The notes beneath the pieces were generated by a model that was not told the origin of the DNA, did no database searches, and saw nothing but the letters and a program-made list of their open reading frames with translations. The position numbers were made by a program, and so were the translations under genes. From assembly GCA_016741995.1 (NCBI GenBank), contig JACVCO010000027.1, positions 1-32,698 of the forward strand: a stretch of 32,698 nt of DNA, read 5' to 3'. Below, piece after piece: positions 9,517 to 21,605 of this stretch (position 1 is its first letter; every line of letters starts with the position of its first letter). This stretch comes from Hydrogenophaga sp. GTDB lineage: Bacteria > Pseudomonadota > Gammaproteobacteria > Burkholderiales > Burkholderiaceae_C.

Positions 9517-10651
9517 TCTGACCTGGCTGCTCTGGGGCCTGCCGGTGGCGTTCGCCCTGGGCTGGGCCGCCTCGCGGCTGGACTTGCGGCAATGGCGCTT
9601 CGAAGGCCGCCAGGCGCCCAAGGCCTACTTCCGTGGCCTCAACCACCTGCTCAACGAGCAGCAGGATCAGGCCATCGACGCTTTCATCGAGGCCGTGCAG
9701 GGCGACCCCGACACCGCCGAACTCCACTTCGCCCTGGGCAACCTGTTCCGCCGCCGCGGTGACTACGACCGCGCCGTGCGCGTGCACGAGCACCTGCTCG
9801 CGCGTGCCGACCTCAACCGCAAGGAACGCGACCGCGCACAACACGCGCTCGCGCTCGACTTTCTCAAGGCCGGCCTGCTCGACCGCGCCGAATCCGCCCT
9901 GCACAAGCTCGAAGGCACGGCCTTCGAGAGCGAGGCGCGGCTGGCCTTGCTGGGCATCTACGAACGTTCGCGCGACTGGCCCCAGGCCAAGGCCATCGCC
10001 GAAAAGCTCGACGCCGTGGAGCACGGCAGCTTCACCACACGCATCGCGCATTACCTGTGCGAGCAGGCCGAACTTGCGCACCGCCAGGGCGAGGCCCAGC
10101 GCACCCGCGCCCTGCTCGACGAGGTGGTGCGCCGCGCACCCGGCCTGGCGCGCGGCTGGATGGCCCGCTCGGCCCTGCGCGCCCAGCAGAGCGACGCGGG
10201 CGGCGCACTCGACGACCTGCTCTCGCTCGCGCGACAGGCCCCGCAGGCGCTGCCACTGGCCGCGCGCGCCATGGCCGAACTCGCGCAACAGACCGATCGT
10301 GTGGCCGCGGTGCGCACCGCCCTCGAGGAAGCGCAGTCGCGCTCCCCCGCCATCGACGTGACCGATGCGCTCGCGCGCCTGGCCGCACAGCCAGCCGAGG
10401 CGCGGCGCGCCTTCCTGCGCCACCTCGACGCCGAGCCGTCGCTCGTGATCGCCAGCCAGTGGCTCGCGGGCGAAACGCTGTCCGACCCGGCCGCCCAGGC
10501 CAGCGTGCAGCGCGCACTCGACCACGCCAGCGGCCCCCTCAAGCGCTACCGCTGCGCGGCCTGCGGCTTCGAGGCCCGCCAGCATTTCTGGCAGTGCCCC
10601 GGCTGCCAGGCCTGGGACAGCTACCCGGCGCGCCGCGTGGAAGAGATCTGA
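9506..10651 (+). CDS. lapB: Lipopolysaccharide assembly protein B (TPR, rubredoxin-type metal site)
   Basis: A 381-residue LapB/YciM protein. An N-terminal membrane anchor (about residues 3-20) is followed by tetratricopeptide repeats (ARGLNHLLNEQQDQAIDAF, LHFALGNLFRRRGDYDRAV and later helices) and a C-terminal rubredoxin-like knuckle with cysteines 350, 353, 364 and 367. In E. coli it recruits FtsH to degrade LpxC and links LPS synthesis to transport. ATG 9506 lies within lapA, suggesting translational coupling. The stop faces the stop of the minus-strand oxoprolinase gene with only 3 bases between them. Length is close to E. coli (389). Confidence 0.95.
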   Translation: MDFDLTWLLWGLPVAFALGWAASRLDLRQWRFEGRQAPKAYFRGLNHLLNEQQDQAIDAFIEAVQGDPDTAELHFALGNLFRRRGDYDRAVRVHEHLLARADLNRKERDRAQHALALDFLKAGLLDRAESALHKLEGTAFESEARLALLGIYERSRDWPQAKAIAEKLDAVEHGSFTTRIAHYLCEQAELAHRQGEAQRTRALLDEVVRRAPGLARGWMARSALRAQQSDAGGALDDLLSLARQAPQALPLAARAMAELAQQTDRVAAVRTALEEAQSRSPAIDVTDALARLAAQPAEARRAFLRHLDAEPSLVIASQWLAGETLSDPAAQASVQRALDHASGPLKRYRCAACGFEARQHFWQCPGCQAWDSYPARRVEEI

Positions 10652-10654
10652 GCC

Positions 10655-10658
<4 letters not shown>
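10648..10658. repeat. Palindrome spanning two facing stop codons
   Basis: CTGAG-C-CTCAG is a perfect 11-base palindrome. It contains the lapB TGA (10649-10651) and the oxoprolinase TGA (complement of 10655-10657), symmetric about 10653. No T-rich tract follows on either strand, so it is not a recognisable terminator. Confidence 0.5.
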
Positions 10659-14245
<3,587 letters not shown>

Positions 14246-14265
14246 GGGTTCGGGGCTCACGGCCC

Positions 14266-15249
14266 TCATCGGGGAGATTGCAGGTAGTAGGGAACGAAGA
14301 TCTCGTTGGCTTCGTGACCAACGGATCGTACCCATTCACGGGAAAATTTTTCGCCCAGGCGCTTGAGCGCGGTGTCCACACGCGCCGGCACGCGCGAGAC
14401 CGTCATGCCCTTGTCGCGCAGCGTCTGGGTCGAGGTGCTTGCCACCGCCTCGCTCAGGCGCCAGCCGCGCGCCTCGGCCTCGGCGGCGGCCGTTCGCACC
14501 GCGGCTTGCAGGCGCGTGTCGAGCGCCTCGAACGCCTGTCGGCGCACGAAGACAATGTTCTTGGGGAACCAGGCATTGATCTCGTGGTAGTGGCCGATGT
14601 GCTCCCACACCGCGCTCTCCACCCCCGTCACGGCCGACGTGATCATGCTGTCGATGCGGCCGCTGCGCAGCGCCTCGCCCACCTGCACCATGGGCACATC
14701 CACGGGCTCGGCGCCCAGCAGCTCGGCGATGCGCACGGTGGTGGGGTTGTAGGTTCGCATGCGCGTGCCGCGGAAGTCGGTGGCATCGGTCACCGGGCGG
14801 CGGCTGTAGAGCCCCTGCGGCGGCCAGGGCACGGCGTACAAGGGCACCAGCCCGCGCGCCGCAAACTGCCGCTCGATCAGCGGGCGTTGCAAGGCCCACA
14901 AGCGCTGCGCGTCGGCATAGCTCGCGACCACGAAGGGCACCGCGTCCGCACCGGCGATCGGCAGCTCACCGGTCAGGCTGGTCATGATGGTTTCGCCTGC
15001 CTCGATGCGCCCTTCGCGCACGGCGGTGAAGATGCGCGCCAGCGGTTCGAGTCGGTTGTCCGGGTGCACGTCGATGCGCAAGGCGCCCGCGGCGGCGCTG
15101 TTCACCGCCTGGGCAAAGGCGCGCAGGTTCTCGGTGTGAAACGACTCGGCCCGGTAACCGCTGGCCAGGCGCCACACCGCGCCCGGCGCCTGGGCTCGCA
15201 CGGGCAAGGCCAGTGCGGCGCCGCACAACACGATCGAACGGCGGTGCAT
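14266..15249 (-). CDS. TRAP transporter substrate-binding protein (second DctP of the operon)
   Basis: A 327-residue periplasmic DctP-family protein. It starts with a signal-peptide-like segment ([19 protein letters not shown]). The ligand-site region has R-x-Y-N-P-x-T followed by [11 protein letters not shown], where the arginine in this family binds the substrate carboxylate. PWPPQGLYS and [11 protein letters not shown] are shared with the DctP at 20127. It lies 11 bases after dctM and 20 bases before the oxoprolinase start, so it is co-transcribed. The operon therefore has two binding proteins for one dctQM pair. A longer open frame running back into dctM is a shadow. Confidence 0.88.
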   Translation of the reverse strand: MHRRSIVLCGAALALPVRAQAPGAVWRLASGYRAESFHTENLRAFAQAVNSAAAGALRIDVHPDNRLEPLARIFTAVREGRIEAGETIMTSLTGELPIAGADAVPFVVASYADAQRLWALQRPLIERQFAARGLVPLYAVPWPPQGLYSRRPVTDATDFRGTRMRTYNPTTVRIAELLGAEPVDVPMVQVGEALRSGRIDSMITSAVTGVESAVWEHIGHYHEINAWFPKNIVFVRRQAFEALDTRLQAAVRTAAAEAEARGWRLSEAVASTSTQTLRDKGMTVSRVPARVDTALKRLGEKFSREWVRSVGHEANEIFVPYYLQSPR

Positions 15250-15260
15250 GGGCGAGCCCC

Positions 15261-16559
15261 TCAGCCCTGCATCTGCGAAGGCAACCAGAGCACGATGCCG
15301 GGCGCGGCGTAGGTGAGCAGCACCGCGACGACCATCAGCAGGAACAGCGGAAACGCGGTGCGTGCGATCCAGGTCACCTCGCGCTGCGTCAGGCCCTTGA
15401 GCACGAACAGGTTGAAGCCCACCGGTGGCGTGATCTGCGCCATCTCGACCACCAGCACGATGAAGATGCCGAACCAGATCAGGTCGAAGCCGGCGGCCTG
15501 CACTGTGGGCAGCAGCACGGCAATGGTCAGCACCACCATCGAAATGCCGTCGAGAAAACAGCCCAGCACGATGAAGAACACCGTGAGCAGCAGCAGCAGG
15601 CCGAAGGGCGAGAGCTGCAGGGCGCCGATGAACTCGGCCACCTGGCGCGGCAGGCCGATGAAGCCCATGGCCAGCGTGAGGAAGGCCGCGCCCGCGAGGA
15701 TCAGGCCGATCATGCAGTACACCCGGCACGAGGCCACCAGGCCGTCGCGAAAGCTGGCCCAGTTCAGCGTGCCGTCCAGCCGCGAGAGCAGCAGCGAGCC
15801 GGCCACACCCAGTGCCGCGGCCTCGGTGGCGGTGGCGATACCGCTGTAGATGCCGCCCAGCACCAGGCCGATCAGCAACACCACGGGGATGAGGTGGCGC
15901 GAGGCGTGCAGCTTCTGCAGCAGCGTGGAGCCGATTTCGGCCGCCGGAATCTGCCCCGGGCGCAGCAGCGACCACACCACGATGTAGGCGCTGAACAGCA
16001 GGCCCAGCATCAACCCCGGGATGACGCCCGCGAGGAACAGCTTGGCGATCGACACGTTCGCCGCCACGCCGTAGACGATGAGGATGATCGAGGGCGGGAT
16101 GAGCAGGCCCAGCGTGCCCGCGCCGGCCAGCGTGCCCACCGCCATGTGGTCGGGGTAGCCGCGCTTCTTCAGCTCGGGCAGCGTGATCTTGCCGACCGTG
16201 GCACAGGTGGCGGCCGACGAGCCCGAGATGGCCGCGAAGATGGTGCAGCCCACCACGTTGGCGTGCAGCAGCCGCCCGGGCAACCAGTTCAGCCATGGCG
16301 CGAGGCCCTTGAACAGGCTGTCCGAAACGCGGCTGCGGAACAGGATCTCACCCATCCACAGGAACAGCGGCAAGGCGGTGAGCGTCCAGCTCGAGGTGGC
16401 GCCCCACATGGTGAGCACCATGCTGTCGCCCACCGGGCGCGAGGTGAAGAGTTCCATGCCCACCACCGCCACCGCGATGAGGGACAAGCCGATCCACAGG
16501 CCCGAGCCGAGCACGGCCAGCAGGGCGACGATGAGCACCAGGGCGATCACGGCTTCCAT
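15261..16559 (-). CDS. dctM: TRAP transporter large permease (DctM)
   Basis: A 432-residue, highly hydrophobic DctM-family protein with about 12 membrane spans that couples substrate uptake to a sodium or proton gradient. SGSSAATCATVGKI, GAGTLGLLIPPSIILIVYG, TATEAAALG and the C-terminal MAQITPPVGFNLFVLKG are core DctM motifs. AAGGA lies 7 bases before ATG 16559. It follows dctQ by 31 bases. It is strikingly similar across its length to the plus-strand DctM at 21598-22893, so the two sets are paralogues. Confidence 0.93.
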   Translation of the reverse strand: MEAVIALVLIVALLAVLGSGLWIGLSLIAVAVVGMELFTSRPVGDSMVLTMWGATSSWTLTALPLFLWMGEILFRSRVSDSLFKGLAPWLNWLPGRLLHANVVGCTIFAAISGSSAATCATVGKITLPELKKRGYPDHMAVGTLAGAGTLGLLIPPSIILIVYGVAANVSIAKLFLAGVIPGLMLGLLFSAYIVVWSLLRPGQIPAAEIGSTLLQKLHASRHLIPVVLLIGLVLGGIYSGIATATEAAALGVAGSLLLSRLDGTLNWASFRDGLVASCRVYCMIGLILAGAAFLTLAMGFIGLPRQVAEFIGALQLSPFGLLLLLTVFFIVLGCFLDGISMVVLTIAVLLPTVQAAGFDLIWFGIFIVLVVEMAQITPPVGFNLFVLKGLTQREVTWIARTAFPLFLLMVVAVLLTYAAPGIVLWLPSQMQG

Positions 16560-16590
16560 GGCGATTCCTTGAAGGGGGTTGCGAACGGGT

Positions 16591-17097
16591 TCATTCGGTG
16601 GCGGCGGCCGTGTTGGCCGCGATCAACTCGCGCCCCTGCAGGCGCCACACCAGCGCCTGCACGAAGGCCATGGCCAGCCCCAGGCAGCCCAGCACCATGG
16701 CGATCTGCGGAATCCACAGCGGCGTGGCGTCAGCCGATGGCGAGACGTCGTGCGTGGTGTGCGAGATCCAGGCCAGGTTCAGCGTGTACCAGGCGATGTA
16801 GAGCGACAGGCCCAGGCCCGCGAGCAGGCACCACCACTCCAGCACGCGCTGGCCGCGCGGCGACAGCCGATCGAGCACCAGCGTCACGCGGATGTGCTCG
16901 CCGCGAACCAGCGTCGACGGCAGCGCCAGGAACAGCGCGGCCGCAATCGCGTAGCCGGCATAGGCATCCAGGCCCGGCATGTCCCAGCCGAACAGGCGGG
17001 AGAGCATGCTCAGGCTCACGGTCACGAACGCCGCCTCCATGGCCACGCTGGCCAGTGCCAGCAGGCAGCGGAAGAAATGCAGGACGAGCTTGTCCAT
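16591..17097 (-). CDS. dctQ: TRAP transporter small permease (DctQ)
   Basis: A 168-residue membrane protein with four hydrophobic segments, the DctQ subunit that pairs with DctM. The pattern GLDAYAGYAIAAALFLALPSTL followed by RGEHIRVTL and the late ATPLWIPQIAM are family features and closely match the paralogue at 21102. GAGGAG lies 7 bases before ATG 17097; frame upstream of this is a shadow. A gap of 65 bases with a GC hairpin separates it from dctP. Confidence 0.92.
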   Translation of the reverse strand: MDKLVLHFFRCLLALASVAMEAAFVTVSLSMLSRLFGWDMPGLDAYAGYAIAAALFLALPSTLVRGEHIRVTLVLDRLSPRGQRVLEWWCLLAGLGLSLYIAWYTLNLAWISHTTHDVSPSADATPLWIPQIAMVLGCLGLAMAFVQALVWRLQGRELIAANTAAATE

Positions 17098-17139
17098 CGT
17101 GAGCTCCTCGCCACGAAAACGAATGAAAGGGGGGGAGAA

Positions 17140-17156
17140 GCCGCGCGCAGCGCGGC
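17140..17156 (-). promoter_or_regulatory. Intercistronic hairpin between dctP and dctQ
   Basis: GCCGCGC (17140-17146) and GCGCGGC (17150-17156) form a perfect 7-pair stem with loop GCA in the 65-base gap after dctP. It lacks a T tract, so it is more likely to protect the dctP message from 3' decay or attenuate partly, raising binding protein over permease. The paralogous plus-strand set has only 9 bases here and no hairpin. Confidence 0.5.
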
Positions 17157-17162
17157 GGGGGG

Positions 17163-18125
17163 TTACTTGCGGTACGCGTCGACGATGGCCTGGCCATCGG
17201 GGCCAGCGGCCTTGATCCACTCGGCGGTCATGGTGTCGCCGATGGCGGCGAGCGCCTTCTTCAGGTCCTCGCTCGGCTGCGTGATGGCCATGCCCGCGGC
17301 CTTGAGCTGATCGATGTACTCGCCATCGAGCTTTTCACTCATCGCCCAGCCACGCGTTTCGGCCTCGGCCGCGGCCTTGAGCAGCGCATCCTGCGTGGCC
17401 TTGTCCAGCGCGTTGAAATCCTTCAGGTTGACCACCGTCACGTTGCGCGGCAACCAGGCCGACACCGGGTAGAAGTGCTTCACCTGCTCATGCAGCTTGC
17501 TCTCCACCCCGCTCGCGCTGGAGGTGAGGAAGTTCTGCACCGCGCCCGTGGCCAGCGCCTGCGGCAGCTCGGCCAGCTGGATCGTCACCGGCTGCGCCTT
17601 GAGCAGTTGCGCGATGCGCGTGGTCGCCGGGTTGTAGGCCCGCATCTTGGTGCCGGCCAGGTCGGCCGCGGTGTTGACCGCCTTGATCGAGTACAGCGAC
17701 TGCCCGGGCCAGGGCACCGAGAACAGCACCTTCATGCCTTGCTGCGCCAGCACCTTCTCCTGCGCGCCGCGGGCCGCGTTGTAGAGGCGGCGCGAATCCG
17801 CATAGCCGGTGGCGAGGAAGGGCACCGAGTCCACGCCGAACAGGGGGTTCTCGTTGGCCGCGCCCGAGATGATGAATTCGCCCGCGGGGGTCTGCCCCGT
17901 TTGCACCGCGCGCTTGATTTCGTTGGCCTTGTAGAGCGATCCGCCCGCGTGCAGGGTGATCTTGAGCTTGCCGCCGGTGGCCTTGTCCACGTCGTTGGCG
18001 AACTGCTGCAGGTTCTGCACCTGGAAGGTGTTGGCGCCGTAGCCACTGGGCAAGTCCCACTTGGCCTGCGCGTGGGCCGCGCCGGCCAGGGCCAGGGCCG
18101 CGAGGCCGAATACCGTCTTGATCAT
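17163..18125 (-). CDS. dctP: TRAP transporter substrate-binding protein (DctP)
   Basis: A 320-residue periplasmic binding protein. A signal peptide (MIKTVFGLAALALAGAAHA, cleavage after about residue 19) precedes KWDLPSGY. DVDKATGGKLKIT, KANEIKRAVQTGQ and the R-x-YNPATTRIAQLL site identify the DctP family. It is very similar to the plus-strand DctP at 20127. AAGGAG lies 7 bases before ATG 18125, and this site sits inside the end of the ycsI-like gene, whose stop is only 2 bases upstream. An in-frame GTG at 18131 is too close to that ribosome binding site. The order implies co-expression with the YcsI protein. Confidence 0.93.
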   Translation of the reverse strand: MIKTVFGLAALALAGAAHAQAKWDLPSGYGANTFQVQNLQQFANDVDKATGGKLKITLHAGGSLYKANEIKRAVQTGQTPAGEFIISGAANENPLFGVDSVPFLATGYADSRRLYNAARGAQEKVLAQQGMKVLFSVPWPGQSLYSIKAVNTAADLAGTKMRAYNPATTRIAQLLKAQPVTIQLAELPQALATGAVQNFLTSSASGVESKLHEQVKHFYPVSAWLPRNVTVVNLKDFNALDKATQDALLKAAAEAETRGWAMSEKLDGEYIDQLKAAGMAITQPSEDLKKALAAIGDTMTAEWIKAAGPDGQAIVDAYRK

Positions 18126-18127
18126 GG

Positions 18128-18961
18128 TCACACTCCTTGTTCGATGGCGAGTTGGTGGTTGAGAAGGTCGGTGATCAACATCGCGCCAGGGGCGTGCGTG
18201 ATGCAGAACGGGGGGCGGGCCTGGGCAATGGCCGCCTGGGGCGTGACGCCGCAGGCCCAGAACACAGGCACTTCATCGGGCATCACGTCCACGGCATCGC
18301 CGTAGTCGGGCCGCGCAAGGTCGGCAATGCCGATGAGGGCCGGGTCGCCGATGTGCACCGGCGCGCCGTGCACTTCCGGGAAGCGCGCCGTGATCTGCGC
18401 GGCGCGCGCGGCGTCGCCGGCCTTGAGCGGGCGCATGCTCACCACCATGGGGCCGGCGAAGGGCCCCACCGGCACGGTGGGCACGTTGGTCTGGTACATG
18501 GCCACGTTGCGGCCCTGGTCCACATGGCGCAAGCGCATGCCCGCCGCCATCAGCGCCTGCTCGAACGAGAACGAGCATCCGATCACGAAGGTCACGAGGT
18601 CGTCGCGCCAGAGCGTCTGTATGTCGGTGGGCTCGTCCACCAGCTCGCCCCTGTGCCACACGCGGTAGCGCGGCAGATCGCTGCGGATGTCGATCCCCTC
18701 GCCCAGCGTGGGCAGCCAGGGGTTGCCCGGGGTGCCCACCGCCAGCAGCGGGCAGGGCTTGGGGTTGCTTTCGCAAAAGCGCAGGAAGTCGTCGGCCAGC
18801 GCTTGCGGCAGGATCACCACGTTGCCCTGCACCAGCTCGTCGGCCAGGCCACTGGTGTGCTTCGTCCATTCGCCGCGGCGAATCGGCCCGCGCACCCGCT
18901 CGGCCAGCGCCCGGGCACCGGTGTCGATGTGGCGCGTCTGCAGTTCTTCTCGCAATCCCAC
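18128..18961 (-). CDS. YcsI/DUF1445 protein, D-glutamate cyclase family (putative hydro-lyase)
   Basis: A 277-residue protein of the YcsI (UPF0317, DUF1445) family. [65 protein letters not shown] and [12 protein letters not shown] are the conserved blocks. The mammalian protein DGLUCY contains this domain and turns D-glutamate into 5-oxo-D-proline; in Bacillus subtilis ycsI lies beside the oxoprolinase genes. Its place at the head of an operon ending in a 5-oxoprolinase supports a glutamate/5-oxoproline role, though the bacterial activity is inferred. GTG 18961 is chosen because GGAG lies 7 bases upstream and the open frame before it (to 19066) is not family-like. The short extension [16 protein letters not shown] is slightly unusual. 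Confidence 0.85.
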   Translation of the reverse strand: MGLREELQTRHIDTGARALAERVRGPIRRGEWTKHTSGLADELVQGNVVILPQALADDFLRFCESNPKPCPLLAVGTPGNPWLPTLGEGIDIRSDLPRYRVWHRGELVDEPTDIQTLWRDDLVTFVIGCSFSFEQALMAAGMRLRHVDQGRNVAMYQTNVPTVPVGPFAGPMVVSMRPLKAGDAARAAQITARFPEVHGAPVHIGDPALIGIADLARPDYGDAVDVMPDEVPVFWACGVTPQAAIAQARPPFCITHAPGAMLITDLLNHQLAIEQGV

Positions 18962-18978
18962 TGTGCGTCTCCAGCTCC

Positions 18979-19022
18979 ACCGGCCTCGCCGGTTCGTGAG
19001 GTTTCGTGACGGGCTTGTCACG
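18979..19022. promoter_or_regulatory. Two inverted repeats upstream of the ycsI-like gene: candidate operator
   Basis: In the 115-base gap between lysR and the ycsI-like gene, CGTGAC (19005-19010) and GTCACG (19017-19022) form a perfect dyad with a 6-base spacer. ACCGGC (18979-18984) and GCCGGT (18988-18993) form another with spacer CTC just before the GTG start. The first has the size of a regulator binding site. No clear -35/-10 pair was found. Confidence 0.4.
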
Positions 19023-19076
19023 TTGGGCTGGATTGTGTGGAGCCGCCCTGGCGACCACAAACGCAAATTTTCTTGC

Positions 19077-20036
19077 TCAGCTCATCGATTTTTTCGATGC
19101 CTTCGCTTGGGGCGTTTTCGCCTTCGATCGCCCCATTGCGGTGCCTTCGCGCACCGCACTCCACGCCTCCACGAAGGCCTGGGCGGACCGCATCACGGTC
19201 TCCACCGCCTGGGTGGACGGGTCGTTGCGGTAGCTCGCGTGGATGGGCAGCGGCTGCAGCCGCGCATCGCACGGCAACTCGCGCAGATCGGCCACCACGA
19301 ACAGGTGTTGCACCGCCTCGCGCGGCAGCGTGGCCACGCCAAAGCCACCCTGCGCCATCTGCAACATGGCAGAGACCGACGAGATGGTGTGCACGCGCCG
19401 CGGTTCCACACGCGCGGCCCGGAACAGATCGAGCAGCGCCACGTGGGGCAGCGAGCCGCGCTGAAAAGTCAGCAACTCCAGCTCGGCCAGTTCCGCCAGC
19501 GTGTAGCGCCGCCGCCGGTGCAGGCTCGCGCTGCCCACGAACACCATTTCCATCGACGGCAGCGCGCGGGCACGCACGCCATCGGTCACCGTGGGCTGGG
19601 CCGCGAACGCCAGGTCCAGCGTGCCACGGCGCATCTGCTCCAGCAGGATGGGCGTGGTTTCCACCGACAGCTCCAGTTCGAGCGACGGGTGCTCGGTGCG
19701 CAACTGTTCCATCCACGGGATCAGCCACGAGTGCAGCACCGATTCGATGGCCCCGATGCGCAACGACACCGCCAGCGCCTCGCCCGACCCCATCTCGGCC
19801 TTGGCCTCGCGCTGCAGTTCCAGCAGGCGCTGGGCATAGACCAGGAAGCGCGTGCCCGCGGTGGTCAGGCGAAATTGCTTGTCGCGCCGGTCGAGCAGCA
19901 ACACGCCCAACTCTTCTTCCAGCGCGGCAATGCGGCTGGACATGGCCGACTGCGTGAGGAACAGTTTCTCGGCCGCGCGCGTCACGCTCTTGAGCGTGGC
20001 CACCCAGTAGAAGGCCTCGACAAAGCGCAGGTTCAC
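19077..20036 (-). CDS. LysR-family transcriptional regulator
   Basis: A 319-residue LysR-type regulator. The winged helix-turn-helix is at residues 1-60 ([20 protein letters not shown], then [20 protein letters not shown]), and a periplasmic-binding-like effector domain runs from about 90 to 295. The last 20 residues form a Lys/Ser/Ala-rich tail ([14 protein letters not shown]) not usual for the family. GTG 20036 is preceded by GGAGG with 5-base spacing. It is transcribed divergently from the plus-strand dctP and toward the ycsI-like operon, so it is well placed to control both TRAP sets; the inducer is unknown. Confidence 0.93.
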   Translation of the reverse strand: MNLRFVEAFYWVATLKSVTRAAEKLFLTQSAMSSRIAALEEELGVLLLDRRDKQFRLTTAGTRFLVYAQRLLELQREAKAEMGSGEALAVSLRIGAIESVLHSWLIPWMEQLRTEHPSLELELSVETTPILLEQMRRGTLDLAFAAQPTVTDGVRARALPSMEMVFVGSASLHRRRRYTLAELAELELLTFQRGSLPHVALLDLFRAARVEPRRVHTISSVSAMLQMAQGGFGVATLPREAVQHLFVVADLRELPCDARLQPLPIHASYRNDPSTQAVETVMRSAQAFVEAWSAVREGTAMGRSKAKTPQAKASKKSMS

Positions 20037-20126
20037 GCCGGCCTCCGGGGAAATACGGACGGGCCTGGCCCGGCTTTTGCAACTATGCTGCCCGTCTTTG
20101 TCATCCGTTCAATCCTTGGAGTGACC
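20037..20126. promoter_or_regulatory. Divergent lysR/dctP control region
   Basis: This 90-base gap must hold promoters for lysR (minus) and dctP (plus). TATGCT at 20084-20089 resembles a -10 box for dctP, but no good -35 lies 16-18 bases before it, as is common at activator-dependent LysR targets. The 20061-20071 stretch (GGGCC-T-GGCCC) is a perfect dyad. GGAG lies 7 bases before the dctP ATG. Confidence 0.4.
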
Positions 20127-21092
20127 ATGAAATTCAAGCTTGCCTTTGCCGCCGCGGCGTTCGCCTTCGGTGCCGCCGCCAACGCCCAGACCACCTGGGA
20201 CCTGCCCGCGGCCTACCCGGCCACCAACTTCCACTCGGTCAATCTTGCCACCTTCGCCAGCGACGTCGACAAGGCCACGGGCGGCAAACTCAAGATCACG
20301 GTGCACCCTGGCGCCTCGCTGTTCAAGGCGCCCGAGATCAAACGCGCCGTGCAGGGTGGCCAGGCGCAGGCCGGTGAGATCCTGCTTTCGGCCTTCTCGA
20401 ACGAATGGCAGGTGTTCGGCCTCGACGGCATCCCCTTTCTCGCCACCAGCTACGCCGAGTCGAAGAAGCTCTACGCGGCGCAAAAGCCCGTGCTGGAGAA
20501 GAAGCTTGCCGAGCAAGGCATGGTGCTGCTCTACGCCGTGGCCTGGCCGCCGCAGGGTCTGTACAGCAAGAAGCCCGTGACCAGCGGCGCCGATCTCAAG
20601 GGCAACAAATGGCGTGCCTACAACCCCGCCACGTCGCGCATCGCGGAGCTGGTGGGCGCGCAGCCCGTCACCGTGCAGGCGGCCGAACTCTCGCAGGCCC
20701 TGGCCACCGGTGTCGTCGAATCCAACATGACCTCGGGCGCCACCGGCGTGGACAGCAAGCTGTACGAGCACCTGAAGTTCTACTACGACGTGCAGGCCTG
20801 GCTGCCCAAGAACGCCGTGATGGCCAACAAGCGCGCCTTCGACGCACTCGACAAGGCCACGCAGGACGCGCTCATGAAAGCCGCGGCCGATGCCGAAGCG
20901 CGTGGCTGGGCCGCGTCCGAGAAGGTCAACACCGACACCATGGCCATCCTCAAGACCAACGGCATGACGATCGAACCGCCGTCCGCCGCCCTCAAGGCCG
21001 ACCTGCAGAAGGTGGGCGCCACCATGCTGCAGGAATGGCTGAGCAAGGCCGGCCCCGAAGGCCAGCAGATCATCGACGCGTACAAGAAGTAA
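20127..21092 (+). CDS. dctP: TRAP transporter substrate-binding protein (DctP), second cassette
   Basis: A 321-residue periplasmic DctP protein. Signal peptide MKFKLAFAAAAFAFGAAANA precedes TTWDLPAAYP. DVDKATGGKLKITVHPG, APEIKRAV and W-R-A-YNPATSRIAELVGAQPV mirror the DctP at 17163. [13 protein letters not shown] [13 protein letters not shown] resembles the other paralogue at 14266. GGAG is 7 bases before ATG 20127; the long open frame upstream to 18687 is a shadow of lysR and the ycsI-like gene. The ligand is probably a small carboxylate or amino-acid-like acid related to that of the minus-strand set. Confidence 0.93.
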   Translation: MKFKLAFAAAAFAFGAAANAQTTWDLPAAYPATNFHSVNLATFASDVDKATGGKLKITVHPGASLFKAPEIKRAVQGGQAQAGEILLSAFSNEWQVFGLDGIPFLATSYAESKKLYAAQKPVLEKKLAEQGMVLLYAVAWPPQGLYSKKPVTSGADLKGNKWRAYNPATSRIAELVGAQPVTVQAAELSQALATGVVESNMTSGATGVDSKLYEHLKFYYDVQAWLPKNAVMANKRAFDALDKATQDALMKAAADAEARGWAASEKVNTDTMAILKTNGMTIEPPSAALKADLQKVGATMLQEWLSKAGPEGQQIIDAYKK

Positions 21093-21101
21093 TCACACCT
21101 G

Positions 21102-21605
21102 ATGCGCAAGACGCTTGATGCTCTCTATCTCGGCGCGGGCTGGCTGGCCGCGCTTTTCATGATCGGCGTGCTCGCGATGGTGCTGCTGTCCATCGTGAGC
21201 CGCCTCATGGGCTTCTACGTGCCGGGCACCGACGCTTATGCCGGCTACGCGATGGCGGGCGCCGGCTTTCTTGCGCTGGCCCACACGCTCAAGAGCAACG
21301 AACACATCCGTGTCACGCTGATCATCGGCAAGCTCAAGGGCGGTGCGCGGCGCGGGATGGAGCTGTGGGCGCTGTCGGTGGCCGTGCTCATGAGCGGCGC
21401 GCTGGCGTGGTTCTCCTGGCGCCTGGCCTGGCAATCGCACCAGTTCCACGACATCTCCACCGCGTCCGACGCCACGCCGCTGTGGATCCCGCAGATCGTC
21501 ATGGGCCTGGGCTGCACGGTGCTGCTCATCGCGCTGCTCGACGAGTGGGTGCTCGAACTGCGTGGCCAGCGCGCACGCACCGAAGTGGAGACGCACCATG
21601 AATGA
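21102..21605 (+). CDS. dctQ: TRAP transporter small permease (DctQ), second cassette
   Basis: A 167-residue DctQ protein with four hydrophobic helices. GTDAYAGYAMAGAGFLALAHTL, NEHIRVTLIIGKL and ATPLWIPQIVM line up with the minus-strand DctQ. The start ATG 21102 is 9 bases after dctP and has no strong ribosome binding site, which suggests coupling. The end overlaps the dctM start by 8 bases. Confidence 0.92.
   Translation: MRKTLDALYLGAGWLAALFMIGVLAMVLLSIVSRLMGFYVPGTDAYAGYAMAGAGFLALAHTLKSNEHIRVTLIIGKLKGGARRGMELWALSVAVLMSGALAWFSWRLAWQSHQFHDISTASDATPLWIPQIVMGLGCTVLLIALLDEWVLELRGQRARTEVETHHE

Noticed and set aside
14266..16296. Apparent 676-residue protein with a DctP at its C-terminal end
   Set aside because: The first ~349 residues are an out-of-frame reading of dctM (Arg/His/Gly-rich). 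The DctP starts at 15249 with its own signal peptide.
15213..17102. 629-codon plus-strand frame opposite the minus-strand TRAP genes
   Set aside because: Low-complexity His/Gln/Arg-rich translation; the minus strand encodes DctM and DctQ convincingly.
18687..21092. Apparent 801-residue protein with a DctP at its end
   Set aside because: The upstream part is the complement of the ycsI-like and lysR genes; the real start is ATG 20127 with GGAG upstream and a signal peptide.
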